Source: Actinomycetes bacterium (GTDB lineage: Bacteria; Actinomycetota; Actinomycetes; Propionibacteriales; Nocardioidaceae). Taken from it: a DNA stretch of 58,885 nucleotides. Every line of letters begins with the position of its first letter. Position 1 is the stretch's first letter. The DNA lies in the NCBI GenBank assembly GCA_023417775.1, contig JAEZEJ010000144.1, forward strand, positions 1-58,885. The letters run 5' to 3'. The notes beneath the pieces were generated by a model. The model searched no databases, was not told where the DNA came from, and saw only the letters and a program-made list of their open reading frames with translations. Position numbers and translations under genes: made by a program. Positions 1 through 7,635 of this stretch are shown piece after piece.

Positions 1-5
1 AAACC

Positions 6-33
6 CGGCTCCGGGTCATCGCCCCGGGAGCCG
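6..33 (-). terminator. possible terminator downstream of nrdJ
   Basis: An inverted repeat pairs positions 6-15 with 23-33, giving about 10 base pairs with one bulged base and a 7-nt loop. It lies some 80 nt beyond the nrdJ stop in the direction of transcription. There is no T run and the window edge prevents judging the context, so this is tentative. Confidence 0.3.
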
Positions 34-115
34 CTCCCTCTCCCTCGCAGCGGCGCCCGTTGAAGGCCGCGCCGCCGCGTCACTCGTGCTTCACTTCAAA
101 GGGGACCGCGACGGC

Positions 116-2893
116 TCAGCTGCACCCGGAGGTGGCGCCGCAGTTCGAGCACTTGTAGCAGGCACCCGAGCGGATCATGATCGCGCCGCAGGTGTGGCAC
201 GGGGGCGCGTCCGCCTGGTTGAGGTAGGTGTCGCGCGCGCTGGAGGACACCTTCACCGGCAGCTTCTCGCCGATCGTCACCGTGCCCGCCGAGGCCTTCG
301 CCGCCGGCACCTTCGACTTCTCCATCGCCTCGGCGTCGAGGTCGAGCGGGAGCTGCTGCGAGGGCAGGAACTTCAGCGACAGCCACCGGAAGATGTAGTC
401 GGTGATCGACTTGGCGATGGGGATCTGCGGGTTGCCCGTGAACCCCGACGGCTCGAACCGGGTGTGGCTGAACTTGTCCACCAGCACCTGGAGCGGGACG
501 CCGTACTGCAGCGCCAGCGAGACGGAGGTGGCGAAGCTGTCCATCAGGCCCGACACCACCGAGCCCTCCTTCGCCATCACGCAGAAGAGCTCACCCGGCG
601 TGTTGTCCTCGTACATGCCCACCGTGAGGTAGCCCTCGTGGCCGCCGATGGAGAACTTGTGCGTGATCGACTGGCGCTCGTCCGGCAGGCGGCGGCGCTC
701 GGTGCGGTACTCCACCTTGAGCACCTCCTTCGCCTCCTCCTTCTTCACCGCGCTCTTCGAGGTGTTCAGCGGCTGCGAGCGCTTGCACCCGTCGCGGTAC
801 ACGGCCACGGCCTTGAGGCCCTGCCGCCACGACTCCATGTACGCCTTCTCGATGTCCTCCACCGTGGACTCGTGCGGCATGTTCACGGTCTTCGAGATCG
901 CGCCGGTGAGGAACGGCTGCACCGCGCCCATCATCGCGATGTGGCCGAGCCAGTGGATGCTGCGCGTGCCCTTCGCCGGCTTGAACGCGCAGTCGAACAC
1001 GGGGAGGTGATTCTCCGCGAGGTGCGGCGCGCCCTCGATGGTGTCGTTCTTGTCGAGGAAGGCGATGATCTCCGCCACCTGCGCCTGCGAGTACCCCAGC
1101 TTCTCCAGCGCCTGCGGGACCGTCTGGTTGACGATCTTCAGCATCCCGCCGCCCACGAGCTTCTTGTACTTGATGAGCGCGATGTCCGGCTCGATGCCGG
1201 TGGTGTCGCAGTCCATCATGAAGCCGATGGTTCCGGTCGGAGCCAGCACGGAGGCCTGGGCATTGCGCCAGCCGCTCTTCTCACCGATCTTGAGGTTGTC
1301 GGCCCACTGCTTGGTGGCCTCCTTCTGCACCGCGATGTCCATGGCGTGCTTGGTGCGGATGTCGTCATTGGCGGCCAGGTGCTTGCGCATGACGCGCTGG
1401 TGCGGCTCGACATTGGCCGCATAGCCCTCGTAGGAGCCCACGACACCGGCGAGCTCGGCGCTGCGACGGTAGGACGTGCCGGTCATCAGCGAGGTGATCG
1501 AGGCTGCCAGGGCGCGGCCGCCGTCAGAGTCGTAGGCCAGGCCCGAGGCCATCAGCAGCGCGCCGAGGTTGGCGTAGCCGATGCCGAGCTGACGGAACTT
1601 GCGCGTGGTGTCGCCGATCGCCTCGGTCGGGAAGTCCGCGAAGGTGATCGAGATGTCCATCGCGGTGATGATCAGCTCGACGCTCTTGACGAAGTTCTCG
1701 ACGGCGAAGGAGCCGTCCTCGCCCAGGAACTTCAGCAGGTTCAGGCTGGCGAGGTTGCAGCTGGAGTTGTCCAGGTGCATGTACTCGCTGCACGGATTGG
1801 AGGCCGTGATGCGGCCCGACTCCGGGGTGGTGTGCCAGTCGTTGATGGTCGAGTCGTACTGGATGCCGGGATCGGCACAGGCCCAGGCGGCCTTGGCGAT
1901 CTTCTCCCACAGCTCGCGGGCATCGACGCTCTCGATCACCTCGCCATTGGTGCGGCTCGTCAGACCGAAGGCCGTCGAGTTCTCGACCGCCTCCATGTAC
2001 TCGTCGCTCACCCGGACCGAGTTGTTGGCGTTCTGGTACTGGACGCTGGTGATGTCGCTGCCGCCGAGGTCCATGTCGAAGCCCGCATCGCGCAGCACGC
2101 GGATCTTCTCCTCCTCGCGCTCCTTGGTCTCGACGAACTCGACGATGTCGGGGTGATCGACGTCCAGCACGACCATCTTGGCCGCGCGCCGGGTGGCGCC
2201 GCCGGACTTGATGGTGCCGGCCGAGGCGTCGGCGCCGCGCATGAAGGAGACGGGACCGGAGGCGGTGCCGCCGGAGGAGCGCAGCAGCTCCTTGCTGGAG
2301 CGGATACGCGACAGGTTGAGGCCGGCTCCCGATCCTCCCTTGAAGATCAGGCCCTCCTCGCGGTACCAGTTGAGGATCGAGTCCATCGAGTCGTCGACGG
2401 CCAGGATGAAGCAGGCGCTGACCTGCTGCGGGCTGGAGGTGCCCACGTTGAACCACACCGGGGAGTTGAAGCTGAAGACCTGGTGCAGGAGCATGTAGGT
2501 CAGCTCGTGCTCGAAGATCTCGGCATCGGCATCGGAGGCGAAGTAACCGTTCTCCTTGCCGGCCTTGGCGTAGGTGAGCACGACGCGATCCAGCAGCTGC
2601 TTGAGGCTGGACTCGCGCTGCTCGGTGCCGACCGCACCGCGGAAGTACTTGGTGGTGACGATCGTGGAGGCGTTGACGCTCCAGAAATCGGGGAACTCCA
2701 CGCCGCGCTGCTCGAAGACGTTCTCGCCGGTCTTCCAGTTGGTCTGCACCACATCGCGGCGCTCCCAGGTGACCTCGTCGTAGGGGTGCACACCCTCGGT
2801 GGTGTAGACCCGCTGCACCGTCAGGCCCTTGCTGGCCTGCTTGCGGGACCCGCCTCGCGCGGATCCTCGGCTGTTGCTGACCGTCTCCGTCAT
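116..2893 (-). CDS. nrdJ: adenosylcobalamin-dependent (class II) ribonucleoside-diphosphate reductase
   Basis: This 925-residue protein is a class II ribonucleotide reductase, which makes deoxyribonucleotides using a B12-derived radical and works with or without oxygen. Visible family motifs are FNSPVWFNVG near residue 145, the active-site stretch NPCSE near residue 365, GTIGFMMDCDTTG, and a cysteine-rich tail (CHTCG...CYKCSNCG) over the last 27 residues that fits the zinc/redox tail of large actinobacterial NrdJ. The ATG at 2893 is preceded by AGGAGC and is preferred over open sequence that continues upstream through nrdR. It lies 49 nt downstream of nrdR on the same strand, so both are probably one operon under the NrdR sites further upstream. 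No B12 riboswitch was recognised. Confidence 0.96.
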   Translation of the reverse strand: MTETVSNSRGSARGGSRKQASKGLTVQRVYTTEGVHPYDEVTWERRDVVQTNWKTGENVFEQRGVEFPDFWSVNASTIVTTKYFRGAVGTEQRESSLKQLLDRVVLTYAKAGKENGYFASDADAEIFEHELTYMLLHQVFSFNSPVWFNVGTSSPQQVSACFILAVDDSMDSILNWYREEGLIFKGGSGAGLNLSRIRSSKELLRSSGGTASGPVSFMRGADASAGTIKSGGATRRAAKMVVLDVDHPDIVEFVETKEREEEKIRVLRDAGFDMDLGGSDITSVQYQNANNSVRVSDEYMEAVENSTAFGLTSRTNGEVIESVDARELWEKIAKAAWACADPGIQYDSTINDWHTTPESGRITASNPCSEYMHLDNSSCNLASLNLLKFLGEDGSFAVENFVKSVELIITAMDISITFADFPTEAIGDTTRKFRQLGIGYANLGALLMASGLAYDSDGGRALAASITSLMTGTSYRRSAELAGVVGSYEGYAANVEPHQRVMRKHLAANDDIRTKHAMDIAVQKEATKQWADNLKIGEKSGWRNAQASVLAPTGTIGFMMDCDTTGIEPDIALIKYKKLVGGGMLKIVNQTVPQALEKLGYSQAQVAEIIAFLDKNDTIEGAPHLAENHLPVFDCAFKPAKGTRSIHWLGHIAMMGAVQPFLTGAISKTVNMPHESTVEDIEKAYMESWRQGLKAVAVYRDGCKRSQPLNTSKSAVKKEEAKEVLKVEYRTERRRLPDERQSITHKFSIGGHEGYLTVGMYEDNTPGELFCVMAKEGSVVSGLMDSFATSVSLALQYGVPLQVLVDKFSHTRFEPSGFTGNPQIPIAKSITDYIFRWLSLKFLPSQQLPLDLDAEAMEKSKVPAAKASAGTVTIGEKLPVKVSSSARDTYLNQADAPPCHTCGAIMIRSGACYKCSNCGATSGCS

Positions 2894-2942
2894 GCCTTGC
2901 GCTCCTGTTTCAACTGGTGGTGTGTCAACTGGTGTGGTGGTG

Positions 2943-3449
2943 TCAGTGCGTGGGATCGGGCCCCGGTGCCGACCGGGCCGTCTCCTCGGCGAGCTCTCCG
3001 TCGGTGGCCGCGGCGAGCAATGAGGCGATCTCGGTGACGAAGTCGTCCGCCGAGTCGAAGGCCTTGTAGACGCTCGCGAACCGCAGATAGGCGACCTCGT
3101 CGAGCGCCCGCAGCGGCTCGAGCACCGCGAGTCCGATCTCATGGGCGGGGATCTCCGCGGAGCCGCTGGCCCGCAGCGCATCCTCGACCTGCTGTCCGAG
3201 GCAGGCCAGGTCGTCGGCCGAGACCGGTCGCCCCTTGCAGGCCTTGGCCACCCCGGCCACGGCCTTGTCACGGGCGAAGGGCTCGGTGGCCCCGGACTTC
3301 TTGCGGACGGTCAACTGCATCTGCTCCAACGTCGTGAAGCGTTTGTCACAGGCCGAGCAGGCACGTCGCCGGCGGATGGCTCCGCCGTCATCGGAGACAC
3401 GGCTGTCCAGCACGCGTGTGTCGTCGTTCTTGCAGAACGGGCAACGCAT
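2943..3449 (-). CDS. nrdR: transcriptional repressor NrdR
   Basis: A 168-residue NrdR, slightly longer than usual. It has the N-terminal zinc ribbon with C3, C6, C31 and C34, followed by the ATP-cone domain (VRKKSG..EPFARDKAVAGVAKAC), which senses ATP/dATP and lets the protein bind NrdR boxes and repress ribonucleotide reductase genes. It starts with MRCPFC at 3449, the standard N-terminus of the family. It is the first gene of a nrdR-nrdJ operon, and a pair of NrdR-box-like sites about 85-130 bp upstream suggests it controls its own operon. The extra tail after about residue 150 is Ala/Pro-rich and not conserved in the family. Confidence 0.96.
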   Translation of the reverse strand: MRCPFCKNDDTRVLDSRVSDDGGAIRRRRACSACDKRFTTLEQMQLTVRKKSGATEPFARDKAVAGVAKACKGRPVSADDLACLGQQVEDALRASGSAEIPAHEIGLAVLEPLRALDEVAYLRFASVYKAFDSADDFVTEIASLLAAATDGELAEETARSAPGPDPTH

Positions 3450-3465
3450 CGCGGACTCCTCTCGC

Positions 3466-3517
3466 TGTGGACGACATCGTGGACAAAGATGTGGAAAACA
3501 ACCGGATCTGTGGGAAA
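3466..3517 (-). promoter_or_regulatory. cluster of DnaA-box-like sites upstream of nrdR
   Basis: Read on the - strand, TCGTCCACA (3466-3474), TTGTCCACG (3478-3486) and TTTTCCACA (3490-3498) each differ by one base from the actinobacterial DnaA box TTGTCCACA or the general TTATCCACA. Their starts are exactly 12 bp apart and in the same orientation. A weaker TTTCCCACA follows at 3509-3517, and TTCTCCACA at 3542-3550 overlaps an NrdR box. Binding by DnaA is inferred only from resemblance. Confidence 0.4.
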
Positions 3518-3534
3518 CGCCGATGCCGGTGTGG

Positions 3535-3579
3535 GGCTAGATGTGGAGAACTACACGCATGTAAGTACTACATCTAGTG
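3535..3579 (-). promoter_or_regulatory. tandem NrdR boxes controlling nrdRJ
   Basis: Two partly palindromic cores, CTAGATGTGG (3537-3546) and CTACATCTAG (3568-3577), resemble the core of the NrdR-box consensus (acaCwAtATaTwGtgt). They are 31 bp apart, close to three helical turns, which is the usual spacing for paired NrdR boxes. They lie upstream of nrdR on the promoter side. Confidence 0.7.
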
Positions 3580-3747
3580 GTCAGCCTACGTCGTGTGGGA
3601 GGCACATGCAAACAGCTTGACGGACACCTCTGACACATCGCGTTTCCCCAGGTCAGCGCCCCATCGCGTGCGACTCTCCGGCGTGTCGAGCAAGATCGTG
3701 TCGATCGATCAGCGCCACCGGGCACACCGCCACGCCGAGAGGACTCC

Positions 3748-3792
3748 ATGTTCACCGCCCCCGCTCCCCTCCTGATCGCCGCCGACACATGA
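3748..3792 (+). CDS. 14-residue upstream ORF coupled to the sigma factor gene
   Basis: An ATG preceded by GAGAGGACTCC, a better ribosome site than the one at the sigma gene itself, opens a frame encoding MFTAPAPLLIAADT. Its TGA overlaps the sigma-factor ATG as ATGA. The sigma gene has no convincing Shine-Dalgarno of its own, so this short frame may be translated to load ribosomes by coupling. It resembles no known peptide and could be fortuitous. Confidence 0.4.
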   Translation: MFTAPAPLLIAADT

Positions 3793-4991
3793 CCGTCCTC
3801 GCCGACTCACGGATCGTCCGCACCTTCCGGGGCCTCCAGGCCCAGGTCGTGGCGGCGGTCGTCCACGACAGCGCCGGCGACCTGGACCTCGCCGAAGCGG
3901 CCGCCGAGGCGGCCTTCCAGGAGGCGGTCTCCTCCTGGAGCCGCGACGGCATCCCCGAGCAGCCGGACCGGTGGGCCGTCACCGCCGCTCGGCGCGCGGT
4001 CGTCGACCTCACCGAGCTGACGTCGGCGAGGACGCCGAAGATGGTGGCGGCGCTCGACGCCGATGTCGCCGAGGATCACCGGATGGCGCTGATCTTCAGC
4101 CTGACGCACCCGGCCTTGCACCTCCCGGCCCGCGTCGCGCTGACCTTGCGCTTCTGGGCGGGCCTGAGCCTGTCGGAGATCGCCCATGCCTTCGGCGTGG
4201 ACGAGCCCACGATGCGACGACGGCTCGATCTCGCGAAGGGACCGATCAACCGAGGCGATATCGTCGTCGCCCCACCGTCCCCCGAGGACCTCGACGAGCG
4301 GCTGGCCGCCGTCCTGTCCGTGCTGTACCTCATCTTCAACGAGGGCTATGTCGGTTCGCGGAGTGCGACCCTCACCGGAGACGACCTGTCCGAGGAGTCC
4401 ATCGGGCTGACCCGCTCCCTGCTCGCGCAACTTCCCGAACAGGAGGACATCCGCGGGCTCCTGGCCCTAATGCTCTTCATCCAATCGCGCCGCCGTGCAC
4501 GGGTGGGACGCCACGGCGATCTCATCGCCCTGCCGCAGCAGGACCGCGGGCTCTGGGATCGCGAGTCGATCGCCCAGGCCGAGTTCCTGCTGCGGCAGGC
4601 CCGGCGGTCCCCACGCCTCTCGCGGTACACGGTCGAGGCCGAGATCCAAGCCCTCCACGCGGCCACCCTCGACGGATCGGCCGCCGACTGGCCGGCCGTA
4701 CTGGCGCACTATGACGCATTGCGCTTCATCGCACCGGGCCCCGCCGTCGAGCTCAACCGCGCCGTGGCCCTCGCCGAGGTGGACGGCCCAGCTGCCGCAC
4801 TCGAGATCGTCGACGCCCTGCCCGACGACTCGCATCTGTGGCACGCCGTGCGAGCGGACCTGCTCGAGCGGCTCGGTCGCGACGAGGAGGCGGACCGGCA
4901 GTGGCAGCTGGGCGCGGACCGGGCCGCCCCCGGGGTCGAACAGGCCTATATGGCGACCCACGGGACCCATCTCGCGCCACCCGCCCCGTGA
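3789..4991 (+). CDS. ECF42-family RNA polymerase sigma factor
   Basis: A 400-residue sigma factor of the SigJ-like ECF42 group. Region 2 lies at about residues 10-75 (GDLDLAEAAAEAAFQEAV, RWAVTAARRAVVD) and region 4 at about 95-150 (LTLRFWAGLSLSEIAHAFGVDEPTMRRRLDLAK). The long C-terminal extension begins with the group hallmark YLIFNEGY near residue 178 (DUF6596), and the last 100 residues look TPR-like. In this group the extension replaces an anti-sigma factor, and the usual partner gene encodes a DGPF/YCII protein. No DGPF gene lies beside it here. Region 2 is less conserved than typical: the usual DLAQEA motif is changed. It is transcribed away from nrdR and converges on the LysM gene across a strong terminator. 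Confidence 0.85.
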   Translation: MTVLADSRIVRTFRGLQAQVVAAVVHDSAGDLDLAEAAAEAAFQEAVSSWSRDGIPEQPDRWAVTAARRAVVDLTELTSARTPKMVAALDADVAEDHRMALIFSLTHPALHLPARVALTLRFWAGLSLSEIAHAFGVDEPTMRRRLDLAKGPINRGDIVVAPPSPEDLDERLAAVLSVLYLIFNEGYVGSRSATLTGDDLSEESIGLTRSLLAQLPEQEDIRGLLALMLFIQSRRRARVGRHGDLIALPQQDRGLWDRESIAQAEFLLRQARRSPRLSRYTVEAEIQALHAATLDGSAADWPAVLAHYDALRFIAPGPAVELNRAVALAEVDGPAAALEIVDALPDDSHLWHAVRADLLERLGRDEEADRQWQLGADRAAPGVEQAYMATHGTHLAPPAP

Positions 4992-4992
4992 T

Positions 4993-5044
4993 ATGACGAA
5001 CCCGCCGTCCGCCCTTCCCCGGAGCGTGACGGCGGGTTCGTCAT
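4993..5044. terminator. bidirectional terminator between sigma factor and LysM gene
   Basis: Positions 4993-5009 and 5028-5044 form a perfect 17-bp inverted repeat with an 18-nt loop. It starts 2 nt after the sigma-factor stop and ends 8 nt before the LysM stop, so it serves two convergent transcripts. Confidence 0.85.
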
Positions 5045-5051
5045 CGACGCG

Positions 5052-5453
5052 TCAGTCCGCGTAGACCGGGACGGCCAGCGAGGCGCCCATCTGCAGGCCG
5101 CTGGCATTGGGGAGCGCGTTCAGCCGGACGATCTCATCGACCGTCGCCCGTACATCGCCCTCGGGGTTCGCCGCGGCGGCGATGCTCCACAGGGTCTGCC
5201 CCGGCTGCACCTGGACGGTCGTGGTGGCCACGGGGGCGGCATCGCTCGTGGCGGCGACCGAGGCGCCCATCACGACGGCGCCGACCGCGAGGACGAGGCT
5301 CACCGCGGTGAAGACGACGACACGTCCGCGCCGCGTCAGGCGCACCGGCGCGACGGTGTCGGTGGAGACAGGGGCCGGCGACGGCACCGCACGCAGATGA
5401 CGCTGCGGGCGCGGGGCGGTCATGGTGATGTCCTGATAGGCGATGCTGCTCAT
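5052..5453 (-). CDS. small LysM membrane protein, likely SOS-induced division inhibitor
   Basis: A 133-residue protein with a basic N-terminal tail of about 45 residues, one membrane segment (about 50-75, VVVFTAVSLVLAVGAVVMGASVA) and a C-terminal LysM domain (about 85-132, VQPGQTLWSIAAAANP...ASLAVPVYAD). This is the architecture of YneA, DivS and Rv2719c, the SOS-induced proteins that delay division or act on peptidoglycan at the septum. The ATG at 5453 has GGAGG 5 nt upstream. A second ATG at 5423 also has AGGA and would shorten the protein by 10 residues. A promoter with SOS boxes lies just upstream. Its relatives are normally the divergent neighbour of lexA; here lexA is 10 kb away. The function is inferred from architecture and control. 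Confidence 0.85.
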   Translation of the reverse strand: MSSIAYQDITMTAPRPQRHLRAVPSPAPVSTDTVAPVRLTRRGRVVVFTAVSLVLAVGAVVMGASVAATSDAAPVATTTVQVQPGQTLWSIAAAANPEGDVRATVDEIVRLNALPNASGLQMGASLAVPVYAD

Positions 5454-5528
5454 GATGTCCTCCGTGGGGAAGCCGAGGTCAAGATTTGGCGTGTCCGACC
5501 GAACCTCGTTCGGCGATGTCATTCGAGA

Positions 5529-5609
5529 CGAACATCCGTTCGATCGAACACATGAGCGACTATACGCGAGCCCACTGACAAAACAAGGACCTATCGAACA
5601 TCTGATCGA
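5529..5609 (-). promoter_or_regulatory. LexA-controlled promoter of the LysM gene
   Basis: On the - strand a -35-like TTGTTT (5581-5586) and a -10-like TATAGT (5559-5564) are separated by 16 bp. An SOS box CGAACATCCGTTCGA (5529-5543) with GAAC-N4-GTTC spacing lies just downstream, at or near the start of transcription, and is followed directly by a further TCGAAC half site (5544-5549). A degenerate second box TCGAACATCTGATCGA (5594-5609) lies upstream of the -35 element. Confidence 0.75.
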
Positions 5610-5641
5610 AAAACTTTCTCGTCCCCTCCCCCGAACACGCA

Positions 5642-5669
5642 CGAAGGGTGGGTAGACACCCACCCTTCG
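5642..5669 (-). terminator. terminator of the nar operon
   Basis: A perfect 12-bp stem (5642-5653 with 5658-5669) has a 4-nt loop and lies about 37 nt past the narK stop. It also separates the nar transcript from the SOS promoter of the LysM gene. Confidence 0.75.
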
Positions 5670-5706
5670 CGGCGCTCGGCCGGGCACCCGGCTCTCCCGT
5701 CCGCAG

Positions 5707-6903
5707 TCAGTCGCGGGCTCGTGACGACTTGCGTGTCAGCGTGAACACGAGGGCGCCGAGCGCAGTCAACACCAACAGCACGAGGCCGATCGTGTAGTCG
5801 TAGTCCGGGTCGTAGGTGGCTCCCATGACCAAGGGAGGGAAGTAGCCGCCGAGACCACCCGCGGCGCCGACGATGCCGGTGACGGTCCCCACGCGCTCGG
5901 CCGGCGCCGCTTGCGCCACCCAGGCGAAGACTCCCCCGGTACCGAGCCCGAGGAAGACCGCCAGGAGGACGAACGCGGTCCCGGCCGGCACCTCCGGGTC
6001 CAGCCGAAGCGCCACCACCCCGGCGAAGGCCGCTGTGCCGCCGAGGGAGATCGCGACCACGTTCTTCGGCCCGAGACGATCCGACAACACCCCGCCGACG
6101 GGACGGGCCACGACGGCCGCGATCGCGAATCCGGCGGTCCTTGTCCCCGCCCCGGTCAGATCGAAGGCGTACACGTCGTTGAGATACGTGGGCAGATAGG
6201 TCGAGAACGCCACGAATCCGCCGAAGGCCACGGCGTACAGGAAGGACATCGACCAGGTCACCGGCAGCTTCGCCGCCGCCACGAGCTTCGGTACCACCGG
6301 AGCGCGATTGGGCGTCCATCCCGGCGCGTCGCGCAGCAGCGACCAGACGATCGCCGCCACGACGGCCAGCGCGACGGCCATCGCCGCATGCGTGGTGACA
6401 TAGCCGATCTGTTCCACCAGCCGCGGCGTGAAGAAGGCCGAGAGGGCGGTGCCGCCCATGCCGGCACCGAACACGCCGGTGGCGAAGCCCCGGCGCTCCG
6501 GCGGATACCAGGCGTTGACGAACGGGATGCCGATCGCGAAGGTCGTCCCAGCCAGCCCCAGGAAGAACCCGAAGACGAGGAGCAGCGTGAAGGAGCCCAT
6601 CGTGCCCGCCCAGGACACCAGGAGAACCGGGACGATCGAGACGAGGGTCATGACCGTGAACATGACGCGGCCCCCGAACCGATCGGTGAGTGCGCCCACC
6701 GGGATACGCCCCAGGGAGCCGACCAGGACCGGGGTGGCCACGAGGAGCGACTTCTGCGTGGCGCTCAGATCCAGCTCAGCCGTGTAGCGGACGCCGAGCG
6801 GGGCGATGAGATTCCAGGCCCAGAACGTGACCGTGAACGCGAGGAACGCCAGCGCGAGGTTGAGACCTCGTCCGGACTGCGTAGAGGGAGCCGATGTGGT
6901 CAT
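5707..6903 (-). CDS. narK: nitrate/nitrite transporter (MFS, NarK type)
   Basis: A 398-residue, 12-helix major facilitator protein of the nitrate/nitrite porter group. Both nitrate-binding arginine positions appear conserved: R66 in GSLGRIPVG and R267 in VVARPVGG. Two glycine-rich nitrate signature segments are seen near residues 112-155 and 325-345. It imports nitrate and/or exports nitrite across the cytoplasmic membrane for the reductase encoded beside it. The ATG at 6903 has AAGGAG upstream and overlaps the narI stop as ATGA. It is the last gene of the operon, whereas narK is often first. Whether it is the proton symporter or the antiporter form cannot be told from the sequence alone. Confidence 0.93.
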   Translation of the reverse strand: MTTSAPSTQSGRGLNLALAFLAFTVTFWAWNLIAPLGVRYTAELDLSATQKSLLVATPVLVGSLGRIPVGALTDRFGGRVMFTVMTLVSIVPVLLVSWAGTMGSFTLLLVFGFFLGLAGTTFAIGIPFVNAWYPPERRGFATGVFGAGMGGTALSAFFTPRLVEQIGYVTTHAAMAVALAVVAAIVWSLLRDAPGWTPNRAPVVPKLVAAAKLPVTWSMSFLYAVAFGGFVAFSTYLPTYLNDVYAFDLTGAGTRTAGFAIAAVVARPVGGVLSDRLGPKNVVAISLGGTAAFAGVVALRLDPEVPAGTAFVLLAVFLGLGTGGVFAWVAQAAPAERVGTVTGIVGAAGGLGGYFPPLVMGATYDPDYDYTIGLVLLVLTALGALVFTLTRKSSRARD

Positions 6904-7634
6904 GAGCGCTCCTTGTCGGTGGTTCCCACCGGCGACCAGCCGCGGCGGCTGCGCGTCCTCGCGTCACGGCTGCGATAGACGATGTACGGCCGGAACAGAT
7001 AGTGCACGGGTGCGGTGAAGGCGTGCACCAGCCGGGTGAACGGCCAGATCGTGAACAGCAGCATCCCGACGAGCACATGGACGTGGAAGGACACCGGCGC
7101 GGCGGCCATCGCCTCGACATCGGGGTTCAGGACGAAGATCGAGCGGAACCACGGCGAGACCGTCTCGCGATAGTTGTGCGCCTCGTGGCCCGCGCCCACG
7201 CTGTTGAGGGTCGTCCACAGACCGAGGACGATCGCCGCGACGAGGACGACGTACATGACCTTGTCGTTGGTCGTGGTGGCGCTGAAGACCGGGCCCTGGG
7301 TCCGGCGCCGGTAGATGAGGATGGCCACCCCGCCGAGCGTGCAGACACCGGCGATCACTCCGAAGACGAGGGCGTTGAGGTGATACATGTTCTGCGACAC
7401 CCCGAGCCACTCGGTCCACGACTGCGGGATGAGCAGGCCGACGACATGCCCCACGGCCACGACCAGGATGCCGAAGTGGAACAGCGGCGATCCGATGCGC
7501 AGCAGTCGCGACTCGTACAGCTGGGACGAACGCGTCGTCCAACCGAACTGGTCGTAGCGATAACGCCAGATCGTCCCGCCGATGAGCACCGCGAGCATGA
7601 CATAGGGCAGCACGCCCCACAGCAACACGTTCAT
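6900..7634 (-). CDS. narI: respiratory nitrate reductase gamma subunit (cytochrome b)
   Basis: A 244-residue membrane subunit with five predicted hydrophobic segments. It carries the di-heme cytochrome b that takes electrons from quinol and passes them to NarH. Conserved histidines are visible in helix 2 (PLFHFGILVVAVGHVVG) and helix 5 (HVHVLVGMLLFTIWPFTRLVHAF), consistent with axial heme ligands. The start MNVLLWGVLPYVML at 7634 matches the family N-terminus, so further open sequence upstream is excluded. The start lies one base beyond the narJ stop, with a G-rich GGGGGACC site inside narJ. The arginine-rich tail is ordinary for actinobacterial NarI. Confidence 0.95.
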   Translation of the reverse strand: MNVLLWGVLPYVMLAVLIGGTIWRYRYDQFGWTTRSSQLYESRLLRIGSPLFHFGILVVAVGHVVGLLIPQSWTEWLGVSQNMYHLNALVFGVIAGVCTLGGVAILIYRRRTQGPVFSATTTNDKVMYVVLVAAIVLGLWTTLNSVGAGHEAHNYRETVSPWFRSIFVLNPDVEAMAAAPVSFHVHVLVGMLLFTIWPFTRLVHAFTAPVHYLFRPYIVYRSRDARTRSRRGWSPVGTTDKERS

Positions 7635-7635
7635 C

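Noticed and set aside
86..3037. Very long open frame on the + strand over nrdJ (and similar ones at 8484-10082, 24523-25302, 42471-45890)
   Set aside because: These are antisense frames kept open by high GC at third codon positions of the real genes. They are His/Arg/Asp-rich, match no family and lack ribosome sites.
3450..3747. Cobalamin riboswitch upstream of nrdRJ
   Set aside because: No B12-box-like sequence was seen; the region is better explained by NrdR boxes and DnaA-like sites.
5498..5512. CGAACCTCGTTCG as another SOS box before the LysM gene
   Set aside because: The half sites are separated by three bases rather than four, so the spacing is wrong for LexA.
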